In this document: positions 25,701 to 34,314 of the stretch, piece after piece
Numbering within the stretch: position 1 is the first letter of the stretch
Layout: each line of letters opens with the position of its first letter
From: Candidatus Obscuribacterales bacterium
GTDB taxonomy: Bacteria; Cyanobacteriota; Vampirovibrionia; Obscuribacterales; Obscuribacteraceae
Length of the DNA: 64,000 nucleotides
Reading direction: 5' to 3'
NCBI GenBank assembly: GCA_019637435.1
Contig: JAHBVO010000001.1
Coordinates: 1,984,001 to 2,048,000 of the forward strand
Made by a program: the position numbers and the translations under genes
The notes under the pieces: model-generated
The model's input: only the letters and a program-made list of their open reading frames with translations
Databases searched by the model: none
What the model was told of the DNA's origin: nothing

Positions 25701-28700
25701 GTGATTGCCAATCGCAGAAATCGATTTTGGGCTTCTTCAGTGAGTTTGTCTCTGGCGCTGGTTCTTACTTGCGCAGTCAATGCGTCAGGTTTTGAACTCG
25801 GTCCAACGGTTTCCGACATCAGCAAGGTCTACAAAGCTCTTGATGCGGCCAGGAAAAAAGGTGATAAGGCAGAACAAGCCAATTTGTTGTACACGCTTGG
25901 TGATCTGGAATTACAAAAGGGCAACAACGAAAAGGCCGAGGAGCTTCTGCGAGAGTCTCTGAAACTGGACGAGGAAGCCGGTACTGGAGTTACGAAAACC
26001 TCAGGCGGAAAATTTTCGCCGTCGGTTCACACTCGTATCGCGCTTGCGGCTGTAGCTATTAAACTCGGACGCGCTGAAGAAGCTCTCAAACTGTATGAAG
26101 AAGCCGCTGTCAATGCGGAAAAGCTGAATCTCGAAGAAGAGTCGATCACGATTAACAAGCAACTTGGAAGCGTTTATTTAAACGCGCGCGAGTTTGGCAA
26201 AGCTGAAGCCAGTCTCAACAAAGCCAAGCTGGCAGCCGAAAAAGGCGGACACAAGGATATCCAAATGTCTGTGCTTTCAGAGCTTGCGTCGCTTGCTCGT
26301 TATAAGCGTAATTTCGAACTGGCAATCGAATATTTGAAACAAGCTGTCGCACTGGTCGACGATCAAACTGATGAACTGGACGAAGGGCGCATCCTGACTG
26401 AACTTGGACGAACCTACGCAGACATGGGCTTGAATGACAAGGCCGTCGAGTACTACGAGAAGTCGAGCAAGGTTTACTCCAGTGGCGGCGATCGAGTCGC
26501 TGAGGCGGAAGTTCTTATCTCGATGGCCGAACTCGAACTTTCAAATCGTAAACCGGATGAAGCGCTTGCGAGATTGAAAAACGCTTTGAGCTCCCTCGAA
26601 GGCGAAGATGCACCGAAAATTCTTGCTCGTTGCTACACGCGTATCGGCTCTGCCCAAGCGGATACAGGCTTGATGGAAGAAGCCTTGAAGAGTCATAAAA
26701 ATGCTGAGAAATTAGCTGCAAAATGTAAGAGCGAAGAGGAAGAGTGTCTTGCGATCACGGAGCAAGGCTACGATTATCTGCTGGAGGGTAAGTCGGAGAA
26801 GGCTCTGGGAGAGTTTCTCCGCGCGCAAAAGTATATCGAGAAGCATCCGAGTCTCCGGCAGTCTGAACGTGCCGATGTTCTCAAATACTGCGCCATGGGT
26901 TACAGAAACGTCGGTCAGCCGAAGACGGCTATTCGCTACTATCTGGAAGCTGCGCAGTTGTACAAGAAAGCCGGCAAACTCCTCGACGAAGCACTGGTGC
27001 TGGACTCTATTGCTGTTGCCTATCTTGACCAGGGGTCTTCTCCACTTTTTGAAAAATATCACGGACAGGCGAAAGAGGTTTTTCAAACTGCTGTTGGCAA
27101 ATCGGCGAGCAACAGTGATAAACGAGCGCAAGCAACCATGTCTTACAACTATGGGCAGTACTGCGTCATGAAAAGCATGTATGCCGACGCAATCGAGGCC
27201 TATGAACAAGCGCTGAACACATCCCAGTCGATCAGCGATACGCTTGGCCAGTGTCAAGCTCTTCGCGGCTTGGGGATGACCTATTTGCTTCTCGGTCAAA
27301 ACCAGAAGTCTCGCGAGAAATTTGAAGCCGCCTCGACCATCGCCGATAAGGTCACGAATATAGAGAGCCAATGGGACTGTGCTGCTGGTCTGGGCAAGGT
27401 TTACATGAAACTCGGGGATCAGCAAAATGCCGAAAAGATGCTACTAAAGGCGGTATCACTTGCGGATAAGGAAAGAAGAAATCTGTCTCGTGATAGTTTT
27501 AAAACTGCGGCGCTCGACTTGCGCGAAGATTGTTTCTTCGACCTGGTTGAATTGATGATCAACAACAAGCGTTACGACCAGGCACTTGAGTATGCTGAGA
27601 AAGGTCGAGCTCGTGCGTTTCTAGACATGCTTGAGGGGCGCAAGCAAACCAGCTATGGACAGCGCAAGATTGCTTTGTCTGCACCGGATTTGCTGGATGA
27701 AGCCGGTCTGTCTCCTGCTGCTGCGCCGGAAGAAAAGCCAGTACAAATCGCAATGGCCAATGTGCCAAGCGGTACTTTTCGTGGAGTGCAAGTCTCGCCG
27801 AAAAGCCCTACAACAGTGGTCGAAGCCACCGTGCTTTCCGCTGCTAACGCTAAGCCTCCGGACTTGCAAGAAATTAAATCGCTGATCAAGGGATGCAATA
27901 CCTGGGTGGTTGAGTATCTCGCGATGCCGGAAAAGGTAATTGTGTTCGTGGTGAAACCGGACGGCGAAATCGCTGATGTGAAGATAATCTCTGAGAAGAT
28001 TGATACGGTTAAAAACCTGATTCGAGAGACCCATAAGACCATAACCACATCACCGAAAGGCATGGATGAAGTTCACGCTTTGAACAAAGCTCGCCAGGAA
28101 AATCTTCGGGCGTTGTACAAAATGCTGGTTGAGCCGATCGAAGCTCTGCTGCCCAAGGACGAAAACCAGGTTGTTACGATCGTTCCACACGGCTCTCTGT
28201 TTAGCGTTCCGTTTGCTGCCCTGGTGAATGGAAGCGGCAAATATATGATCGAGCAGCATACGCTTGCATACCTTCCGGCAATTGGCGTATTGCGCGCCAC
28301 TCAGTCCGTTGAGAACCAGACGAAGGGCGAGAAAAATTCTCTGCTTGCGTTTGGTAATCCCATTACTGAAATGAATAAATTCCTTGGCAAACTGCCTTAT
28401 GCAGAAAAAGAGGTCAAGAAAGTTTCATCCTTGTTTGACCAGAGCAGCGTTGCAGTAGAGGTAGGCGGCGCCGCAACAAAGGCAAAATTCCGTGAACTGG
28501 CGCCGAAGTACAGCTACATCCATCTGGCGACGCATGGATTGGTTAACCAGGATCAACCGATGGATTCTGCGGTAGTGTTGGCACCAGATGCGGGCGATGA
28601 TGGTTTACTTACAGTAAAAGACATTCTTCAATTGCCACAGTTGAAAGCTAAAATGATCGTTCTTTCCGCGTGCCAAACCGGTCAAGGCAAAATCACCGGG

Positions 28701-28991
28701 GATGGTGTCGTCGGTTTATCGCGAGCTTTTGTTATTGCAGGGACTCCGTCCGTTCTCGTGTCGCTCTGGAGCGTAGATGACGTCATGACCGAGTATCAGA
28801 TGGAGTCGCTCTATTACGAGCTTTTGAAAGGGGCCAACAAAGCTCAGTCGTTGCGTAAAGCTCAAATTAAAACGATAAACTTTCTGGAAAAAGGTTCCTC
28901 GGGGCGCGATTCCGATAAGGTTATTAAACAGGAAGATCGCGCAAATCCGCGGTACTGGGCGGCGTTTCAAATGATCGGCGAATACAATTAG
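25701..28991 (+). CDS. Secreted TPR-CHAT domain protein (caspase-like peptidase)
   Basis: The 1096-residue protein starts at GTG 25701 with GAGGA upstream. A signal peptide (SSVSLSLALVLTCAVNASG) leads into about fourteen tetratricopeptide-type repeats (residues 45-640). The C-terminal CHAT peptidase domain (about 730-1095) has the Cys-His dyad: H945 in HLATHG and C991 in LSACQTG. It also has the downstream SRAFVIAGTPSVLVSLWSVDD segment typical of CHAT. CHAT peptidases are caspase-family cysteine proteases; the TPR part usually binds partners or senses. The kinase and zinc-ribbon/PEGA genes upstream may belong with it. The substrate is unknown. Confidence 0.88.
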   Translation: MIANRRNRFWASSVSLSLALVLTCAVNASGFELGPTVSDISKVYKALDAARKKGDKAEQANLLYTLGDLELQKGNNEKAEELLRESLKLDEEAGTGVTKTSGGKFSPSVHTRIALAAVAIKLGRAEEALKLYEEAAVNAEKLNLEEESITINKQLGSVYLNAREFGKAEASLNKAKLAAEKGGHKDIQMSVLSELASLARYKRNFELAIEYLKQAVALVDDQTDELDEGRILTELGRTYADMGLNDKAVEYYEKSSKVYSSGGDRVAEAEVLISMAELELSNRKPDEALARLKNALSSLEGEDAPKILARCYTRIGSAQADTGLMEEALKSHKNAEKLAAKCKSEEEECLAITEQGYDYLLEGKSEKALGEFLRAQKYIEKHPSLRQSERADVLKYCAMGYRNVGQPKTAIRYYLEAAQLYKKAGKLLDEALVLDSIAVAYLDQGSSPLFEKYHGQAKEVFQTAVGKSASNSDKRAQATMSYNYGQYCVMKSMYADAIEAYEQALNTSQSISDTLGQCQALRGLGMTYLLLGQNQKSREKFEAASTIADKVTNIESQWDCAAGLGKVYMKLGDQQNAEKMLLKAVSLADKERRNLSRDSFKTAALDLREDCFFDLVELMINNKRYDQALEYAEKGRARAFLDMLEGRKQTSYGQRKIALSAPDLLDEAGLSPAAAPEEKPVQIAMANVPSGTFRGVQVSPKSPTTVVEATVLSAANAKPPDLQEIKSLIKGCNTWVVEYLAMPEKVIVFVVKPDGEIADVKIISEKIDTVKNLIRETHKTITTSPKGMDEVHALNKARQENLRALYKMLVEPIEALLPKDENQVVTIVPHGSLFSVPFAALVNGSGKYMIEQHTLAYLPAIGVLRATQSVENQTKGEKNSLLAFGNPITEMNKFLGKLPYAEKEVKKVSSLFDQSSVAVEVGGAATKAKFRELAPKYSYIHLATHGLVNQDQPMDSAVVLAPDAGDDGLLTVKDILQLPQLKAKMIVLSACQTGQGKITGDGVVGLSRAFVIAGTPSVLVSLWSVDDVMTEYQMESLYYELLKGANKAQSLRKAQIKTINFLEKGSSGRDSDKVIKQEDRANPRYWAAFQMIGEYN

Positions 28992-29012
28992 TTTGTTCTA
29001 GAGCGTTGAACG

Positions 29013-29801
29013 TTATTGCTTAAGATTGTCGATACCAGGCTTTGGGGATTGGTATTTGAAGACTTGCTTGTCCAGCAACTCAAATATCTCCGGTTTGATT
29101 TTGAGGTCACTTCCGAAAGGCTGGCTATATGCGGCTAGCAGCCATATGTTTAAACCTAAACTGATTGCGATTAGAGCGGTGAGCAAGGTATGCAACCGCC
29201 CCATTTTTGAAGTGAAAAAGTATGTGAAAATAATCGTAATAGCAGATCCGAAAAATATGGCTGTCCAGAGCACAGGCGAGATCTGCGCTCTGCAAGCGAC
29301 GCTTCTCCCTCGTCTCGTTTCCCCCAGTATCTTCGCAGACTCCAACATCGAGGCTTGTAGATTGTTCTCGCGATCGTTTGTAGGCATTACCTGGACGCAA
29401 GCCGACCAGAGCTTTCCGTAGACGTCCCAACAATGGGGAGCCATTTCCATTTTGTCCATCGCCGCCCATTCCGTGTTGATTACGCAGTGATTGTAGTCTG
29501 CGCACATATCCTGAATGCTCTGTCGAGCGGCAGGGCTCAGTCCTTCTGCCAGGCGATGAATGTTCGCCAGTGCGTTAGCTTCTGTCGATACTTGCACATT
29601 TACTTCGTGGTATGACTCGATTGCGTTTGCTACCAGCAGCCCGAGCAGAAGCGAGAACAATGTGCCGACAACACCGAGCATCGCCTCTACCATGCCCTGG
29701 CTTGGTTCAAGATTGTCTTGCCTCACCATTTTGTGAGTGAAGACTTGACCAACGACGGCAATCAACACCAGGACCGCTATTATGAAGAGTGCTAGTGTCA
29801 T
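29013..29801 (-). CDS. DUF4239/bestrophin-like membrane protein
   Basis: The 262-residue protein has four hydrophobic helices: two at the N-terminus (about 3-20 and 38-62) and two near 180-225, with a helical soluble part between. This layout and the segment EAMLGVVGTLFSLLLGLLVA match DUF4239, a family distantly like bestrophin channels. Biological role in bacteria is not established. It lies 21 bases downstream of the beta-barrel gene on the same strand, so they may be co-transcribed. The start ATG lacks a good ribosome site. Confidence 0.7.
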   Translation of the reverse strand: MTLALFIIAVLVLIAVVGQVFTHKMVRQDNLEPSQGMVEAMLGVVGTLFSLLLGLLVANAIESYHEVNVQVSTEANALANIHRLAEGLSPAARQSIQDMCADYNHCVINTEWAAMDKMEMAPHCWDVYGKLWSACVQVMPTNDRENNLQASMLESAKILGETRRGRSVACRAQISPVLWTAIFFGSAITIIFTYFFTSKMGRLHTLLTALIAISLGLNIWLLAAYSQPFGSDLKIKPEIFELLDKQVFKYQSPKPGIDNLKQ

Positions 29802-29822
29802 GTTCTGTCTTGTGCCTGCTGT

Positions 29823-31286
29823 TTATTTTTCGGCTAACTTAACCGGGTAGATTACTGGTTTGGCGACCCACGCGCGTATGCCACCAAAGACCCGTGTGTT
29901 CACGCCTGCATAACCTGGACTGCTGTTTGCGCCCATGTTGAAGATTTGCTGGCAACGGATGTATGGCTCTATGGGCAGTGGCATCTTCGGCAGGCGGTAT
30001 GCAACTTCTTCTGTCAGAATGATGACCTGGTTGTTGTGACCTTGTCTTAGATTCGAGTTCCCGAAGTTGTTGTTGAGCGTGAAGTCTCCGAGGAACTGCC
30101 AGCGGTTTTTGTTATGGACGGCACCGAATGAGTAAAACTGGTCGCCCTCTTGGAACTGGCTGAGCACCTCGCGAAAGCGAATCTGACCAAGCACGGTTCC
30201 ATAGACTCTCGTTCCCAAACCCACGTTTCTTATGACTGAAACAGAGGGGAGCAAATCGTTGAAGAACTGCGCGGAGAACTCGTCCGGCGTCGTGAACAAC
30301 GCGCGAGCAAAGAAACTTCCTGTGACTTGCCATTTGTTGCTGGTGTAGAAGTCGTGGTCTACCTGTCCGCCAACCGAATGGAAGTTTCTATCCAGCGGAT
30401 TCGCGTACTTCGTGTATTGATCGCGGAGGAAGAAGTAATTGGCGCTGACTCTGGTTTTTCTCGTCAGTGCGTAACCCAAAACAGTGTTCGGGAGTACGCG
30501 GTAAATCATGTCCTGTCTGTAATGATTTTTTGTCTGGTAGACGTTCGTTTCCAAACGAAGCGAGTTGTCCACGAGCGCGCTGAAGAACAACCTGGGCGGG
30601 AGGGCATGCACAAATGAGCCCTGGAAGCCTTCCATTCTGTTGAAAGACGGGTTCCGGCGTGGCAAGCTTACGGGCGTTAAATCGAATTCTCTGGTGTCAC
30701 TGGTATTGCCTACGGTGTCGCTTTGAACGGACTGGGCGATATCGTTGGGGCCAAGAGGGGCGTCGGCGCTCGTGTCGGTCTGAACGGTTGGCGCCGGACC
30801 TCGAAGTTGTGGCTGCGTGTCGGAGTCGAGCGCCACAGGAGAGAGGTCAGTGACTTCAGTTTGGCTGACTTCCGCTTGTTGAACGCTCTCGCTGCTCGGA
30901 GTCGTTGAATTCAAGTCGGCCGAGACTGCAGACCCTCCTGTCGAAATCGCGTTAGCGTCGGAGGCTTGTTTGAGGCTCGTCGCGGCTGAGGCGATTCTTA
31001 TCGGTTTAATTTGAAGGTGTGCAGGTGAATAAACCGATGCTGGTGCCGGTTCGTCATGGGCATCTGCGGCGACAATAGTTTTTTCTTCGGTGGCACCGGC
31101 TGCGTCTGTAGTCTCGAACATTGCCTTCGGCAACGAGTCCGCGACTGTTTCCAGCGGGGATGAAATGAGTAACTTGGGAGCGCGTTGGAGCTCGTTATCT
31201 TGAGCGTAAGCCGGTCCAACGAGCGCAAATGAGAGTGCCACCGCAATTGGTGCCAATGTGGTCAGGTGAAACATCCGTGACTGCAT
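29823..31286 (-). CDS. Exported protein, probable outer-membrane beta-barrel
   Basis: The 487-residue protein has a signal peptide (LAPIAVALSFALVGPAYAQ). Residues about 30-210 are low-complexity Ala/Ser/Thr/Asp-rich. From about 220 to the end the sequence alternates aromatic and polar residues in amphipathic strands (GYALTRKTRVSANYFFL, KWQVTGSFFARALF, RWQFLGDFTLNNNF). This is typical of an outer-membrane barrel and implies a diderm cell. No specific porin or transporter family is recognised. The DUF4239 gene lies immediately downstream. Confidence 0.6.
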   Translation of the reverse strand: MQSRMFHLTTLAPIAVALSFALVGPAYAQDNELQRAPKLLISSPLETVADSLPKAMFETTDAAGATEEKTIVAADAHDEPAPASVYSPAHLQIKPIRIASAATSLKQASDANAISTGGSAVSADLNSTTPSSESVQQAEVSQTEVTDLSPVALDSDTQPQLRGPAPTVQTDTSADAPLGPNDIAQSVQSDTVGNTSDTREFDLTPVSLPRRNPSFNRMEGFQGSFVHALPPRLFFSALVDNSLRLETNVYQTKNHYRQDMIYRVLPNTVLGYALTRKTRVSANYFFLRDQYTKYANPLDRNFHSVGGQVDHDFYTSNKWQVTGSFFARALFTTPDEFSAQFFNDLLPSVSVIRNVGLGTRVYGTVLGQIRFREVLSQFQEGDQFYSFGAVHNKNRWQFLGDFTLNNNFGNSNLRQGHNNQVIILTEEVAYRLPKMPLPIEPYIRCQQIFNMGANSSPGYAGVNTRVFGGIRAWVAKPVIYPVKLAEK

Positions 31287-31488
31287 GCTTGTTTTCTTCG
31301 TTGCTAGTAAGAGTCGCGCCCGGGTTGCCAGTAGGAACGTGCCGTCATTCCACTGGCAGGATTATAACTCAAGTAAATCCGCCGGGTACTGCTATATGTC
31401 TAATAACCCCGTGTGATCAAGCACTGGTGTTACCATGGTCCGAACATTTATTTGCAACTTATCACCGCGCCGAATTTCGGGGGGCACA

Positions 31489-31866
31489 TTGAGCAAGCAT
31501 CTGAGTCACCGGGATCCCTCTATACGAGTGGTTCTTCAGCCAAAGGACACGAATAGTCAAGGGAGTATATTCGGTGGGGTTATCCTCAGCTATATCGACT
31601 TGGCTGGTGCGGTCGAATGCGCAAAAACTACTAAACAGAAGATGGTAACTGTTGCTGTGAAAGAAGTGCAGTTCAAAGCTCCTGTGTATACGGGTGAGGT
31701 AGTGAGCTTCTACACCAGTACGACCAAGGTCGGCAATACTTCAATTTCCGTGCATGTCGACGTTGAGGTTCTGCGCGGGCACGACACGATCGACGTAACC
31801 GAAGCTGACTTGATATTCGTTTGCGTCGACTCAAACGGCAAGCCCACGCCTATTATCCGAACTTAG
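31489..31866 (+). CDS. Acyl-CoA thioesterase, hotdog fold (YciA-like)
   Basis: The 125-residue form starts at TTG 31489 behind GGGGGG; the frame is open back to ATG 31435, which has no ribosome site. The protein is a single hotdog domain with PKDTNSQGSIFGGVILSYID, equivalent to the active-site segment of YciA/BACH thioesterases (SDTNxxGxIFGG with the catalytic Asp nearby). The reaction is hydrolysis of acyl-CoA. Chain length specificity cannot be told. It is divergent from the beta-barrel gene and has no operon partner. Confidence 0.82.
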   Translation: MSKHLSHRDPSIRVVLQPKDTNSQGSIFGGVILSYIDLAGAVECAKTTKQKMVTVAVKEVQFKAPVYTGEVVSFYTSTTKVGNTSISVHVDVEVLRGHDTIDVTEADLIFVCVDSNGKPTPIIRT

Positions 31867-32114
31867 CTGGAGCTAAACCGTTATCGTTTAGCAAATCGCT
31901 GCAGGCTGTTGGTTAAGTACCCGCTGTTGGGTTCGCTGGATGGCAAGTGGTGATGTGATCAGTAGCCTTCTTGATGCCAAGAAGTAAAGTTGTGATCGAA
32001 AATTTTTAGCCAATCATTTAAGAACAAGTTCAGGAGCAGGGTCTCAAAAGACCGTAACACAGGTATCATTATTGTCGCCGACAACATTTTGTCGCTAGAC
32101 CGAGGTTATTTCTC

Positions 32115-32726
32115 ATGACCAAAACGGAGTCCGCAACGATGACGACCGATACAACCAAGAAAGAAGAGAAGGAGAGAATTCGCTTATATCTTGGAACCGC
32201 AAACGGTAAATCAACTGCGACTTTTGGCGTTATTCTTCGAGCCTTATCTACGGGCAAGAATGTTTCGATAACCTTCTTCGATAAGCTGGAAGGAAATTCG
32301 AGCGAAGGCAAGGCGCTGCGGATACTGGCTAATCATAAGGAAGATGGCTTCGGTCGATTGACAATCAACTATACCGGCGTCAATCGAATCGGAACCGGAC
32401 CGAAGGGAAGCTTCCGTTTTTACAGCGCGCCTAATGGAATTCTGCCGGAGGATAAAACCGCGGCTGAAGAGGGTGTACGGCTGATCACTGAAGCTTTTAA
32501 GCGACACGATGATATCGTAATTGGTGACGAGCTACTCGACGTCGCACGCGTCGGATTGATCGAATGGGATGCCGTCAAAAAAATGATCGAGCAACGAGCG
32601 GAAAATACTGTTGTGATCATGACCGGCCGAAAAGCGCCTGATTGGCTTATGAAGGAAGCTACGACGATCTCGACGACTACGCAGTTGAAGCATCACGGTC
32701 GGGCGATCGAGGGTTTGGATTGTTAA
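32115..32726 (+). CDS. CobO/CobA-like cob(I)alamin adenosyltransferase
   Basis: The 203-residue P-loop protein has a Walker A-like GTANGKSTATFG near the N-terminus, the VIGDELLDVARVGLI segment (equivalent to the VLDE part of CobO) and VVIMTGRKAPDWLMKEA, close to the CobO signature. This family adenosylates corrinoids to coenzyme B12 precursors. The sequence is divergent in the middle (GNSSEGKALRIL), so the substrate could differ. No other cobalamin genes are in the window, which suggests salvage of corrinoid rather than full synthesis here. ATG 32115 has GAGG at about 10 bases. It converges on the lipoprotein gene. Confidence 0.75.
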   Translation: MTKTESATMTTDTTKKEEKERIRLYLGTANGKSTATFGVILRALSTGKNVSITFFDKLEGNSSEGKALRILANHKEDGFGRLTINYTGVNRIGTGPKGSFRFYSAPNGILPEDKTAAEEGVRLITEAFKRHDDIVIGDELLDVARVGLIEWDAVKKMIEQRAENTVVIMTGRKAPDWLMKEATTISTTTQLKHHGRAIEGLDC

Positions 32727-32738
32727 CTCCAAGTCGAA

Positions 32739-34022
32739 TTATTCGATGCGGAACAATCTTCCGTCTCCGGGCGCTATTTGTGTTTCAAATTCGCCGGTTT
32801 CGTTGACCGTCACATCTTTCCAGCTGTTTGTTTGGGGAGCAAACTGAACGGCGATTACGTTTTTTTCGCGATTCGGCGGTCGCTGCAATTTCAACTTGCA
32901 AATTAAACTTGCTCTGTAATCTGTGTTGACGACCATGAAGTGATCGATATTTTTGCGTTTGGAAAATAGACCTAAGACGTACTTTCCATCGGTTTCGATT
33001 TGCACGGGAGACTCTGCTGGAACTGCCGACTTGCCAATTGAAACACTTTCGCTGTTGTAAACTTCTTTCGAATCCAGGGACATCAAAATGGGGCTGAGCG
33101 TTTTCAATTCCTTGTTCAGTTCCACGATAGGCTCAAGCAGCGCCTTGCTCGGTTTGCCATCCTGATAGATGCCACCGTATTTGGTGGGACCCCAGTACAG
33201 AAAATAACTGATTCCCCTGCCACCATATGCGAGAGTTGTATAAACTTGCCAGCGCAATTCGTTTGCCGTTGGAACGCGAAATGTTTCATCAAAAGCGCAG
33301 GCTTGAATGATGTTGATAAACGGTATCTGAGCGCTTCTTGCTGCTTCTCGAATCAGACTCAGGTTTGCAAAATATCCGGGAATATCTTCGGGTTCACCAT
33401 TTTTGTTCTTGTGAAAAGCGTAGAAGTCATAGCTAAGTACATCCGGCTTGACCGTTTCAATATAGCTCTTTAAGAACTTCATGTAGGTTTTGGATGGATC
33501 AACGCCGGGTTCGATGGGCACCGCGTATCCAGGCACACCATAGACCGGAAGCATGTTGATGAAACAATAGTGTTTTGGATCCCGAGCGCGCACGAATTCA
33601 ACTACTTTTGCTAGCTCCGGAATTTCGGCTGCCTTTGGTTCGTCAAAAAGATAATAGCCTGCTAGTGCTGGATGGTTCTTCACGCGATCAATCACTTCCC
33701 CGAGCTCCTTGAGCTGAACGGGGTCTCCAGCCACATTCGGACTCAATCGTCCGTGTTCAAGCATTACCTTGATTCTGTTTTTCTGCGCAAGATCTAAGGT
33801 CTCTTCCGCGTTAGGAATCAGGTTGAAGTTTTCGGCAGCGGAGTTTTTAACAGATGCTTCGGTTGGTGGCGCTGAGCAGGAGTAAGTGATGATAAGCTCA
33901 TCTTGTTTCCACTCGGTCTTATGAGCGCCAATTACTTTTCTGGTTTTCGTACAGCCGAACAGGAAACTGACAAGCATCAGCGGTAGTATCAGTAATGGAA
34001 TGAGTCTGAAAGGCGTATTCAT
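32739..34022 (-). CDS. Lipoprotein with glycosidase-like TIM barrel
   Basis: The 427-residue protein has a lipoprotein signal peptide with the lipobox LFGC. The body reads as a glycoside-hydrolase-like (beta/alpha)8 barrel: ENFNLIPNAEETLDLAQKN, GYYLFDEPK, KPDVLSYDFYAF, YGGRGISYFLYWGP. The Asp/Glu in FDEP is a candidate catalytic residue. A C-terminal beta-rich domain (about 340-427) follows. A specific family is not assigned. ATG 34022 is preferred over GTG 34031. A copy of the palindrome AACCGATATCGGTT lies 55 bases upstream of the start and could control it. Confidence 0.65.
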   Translation of the reverse strand: MNTPFRLIPLLILPLMLVSFLFGCTKTRKVIGAHKTEWKQDELIITYSCSAPPTEASVKNSAAENFNLIPNAEETLDLAQKNRIKVMLEHGRLSPNVAGDPVQLKELGEVIDRVKNHPALAGYYLFDEPKAAEIPELAKVVEFVRARDPKHYCFINMLPVYGVPGYAVPIEPGVDPSKTYMKFLKSYIETVKPDVLSYDFYAFHKNKNGEPEDIPGYFANLSLIREAARSAQIPFINIIQACAFDETFRVPTANELRWQVYTTLAYGGRGISYFLYWGPTKYGGIYQDGKPSKALLEPIVELNKELKTLSPILMSLDSKEVYNSESVSIGKSAVPAESPVQIETDGKYVLGLFSKRKNIDHFMVVNTDYRASLICKLKLQRPPNREKNVIAVQFAPQTNSWKDVTVNETGEFETQIAPGDGRLFRIE

Positions 34023-34076
34023 CTTCTGCACTTGATTCGTCTATGTTCTCGTTCGCTTTTAATTCAAACTGCACAG

Positions 34077-34090
34077 AACCGATATCGGTT
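34077..34090. promoter_or_regulatory. Palindrome AACCGATATCGGTT, candidate operator
   Basis: This 14-base perfect palindrome lies 55 bases upstream of the lipoprotein start (minus strand). It repeats the core of the 16113-16130 palindrome. Confidence 0.5.
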
Positions 34091-34104
34091 GAGCACACTT
34101 AGTT

Positions 34105-34154
34105 GGCTATCCCAGAATGACGGATTTTCGAAATTTCGTCATTCTGGGATAGCC
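34105..34154. repeat. 18-bp perfect inverted repeat
   Basis: GGCTATCCCAGAATGACG (34105-34122) and its exact complement (34137-34154) flank a 14-base AT-rich spacer. The stem is longer than most intrinsic terminators and no T-run follows. It sits between two minus-strand genes, just upstream of the lipoprotein promoter region. It could be a palindromic repeat element, an RNA end or the remnant of a mobile element. Confidence 0.7.
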
Positions 34155-34234
34155 AAAAGGGTTAGTGGATTCGTGCAGCCGACTGAAAATCCCTCCCTGG
34201 CGCGGATCTTGAGCGTTGATCTGCACGATACGAG

Positions 34235-34275
34235 CTAGTAGAGGTTTGGGGCGGGACGATCTAGTAGGGGTTTGG
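34235..34275. repeat. Short direct repeat
   Basis: CTAGTAGAGGTTTGG (34235-34249) and CTAGTAGGGGTTTGG (34261-34275) are near-identical, 26 bases apart, just before the Ctp terminator. This is probably a small local duplication. Confidence 0.5.
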
Positions 34276-34277
34276 AG

Positions 34278-34312
34278 AAAAGAGCCTGGCGGGAAACCAC
34301 CAGGCTCTTTTT
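34278..34312. terminator. Intrinsic terminator of the Ctp protease gene
   Basis: AAAAGAGCCTGG (34278-34289) pairs perfectly with CCAGGCTCTTTT (34300-34311). A-run and T-run flank a 9-bp GC-rich stem, right at the 3' end of the minus-strand protease gene. It can work in both directions. Confidence 0.85.
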
Positions 34313-34314
34313 TG

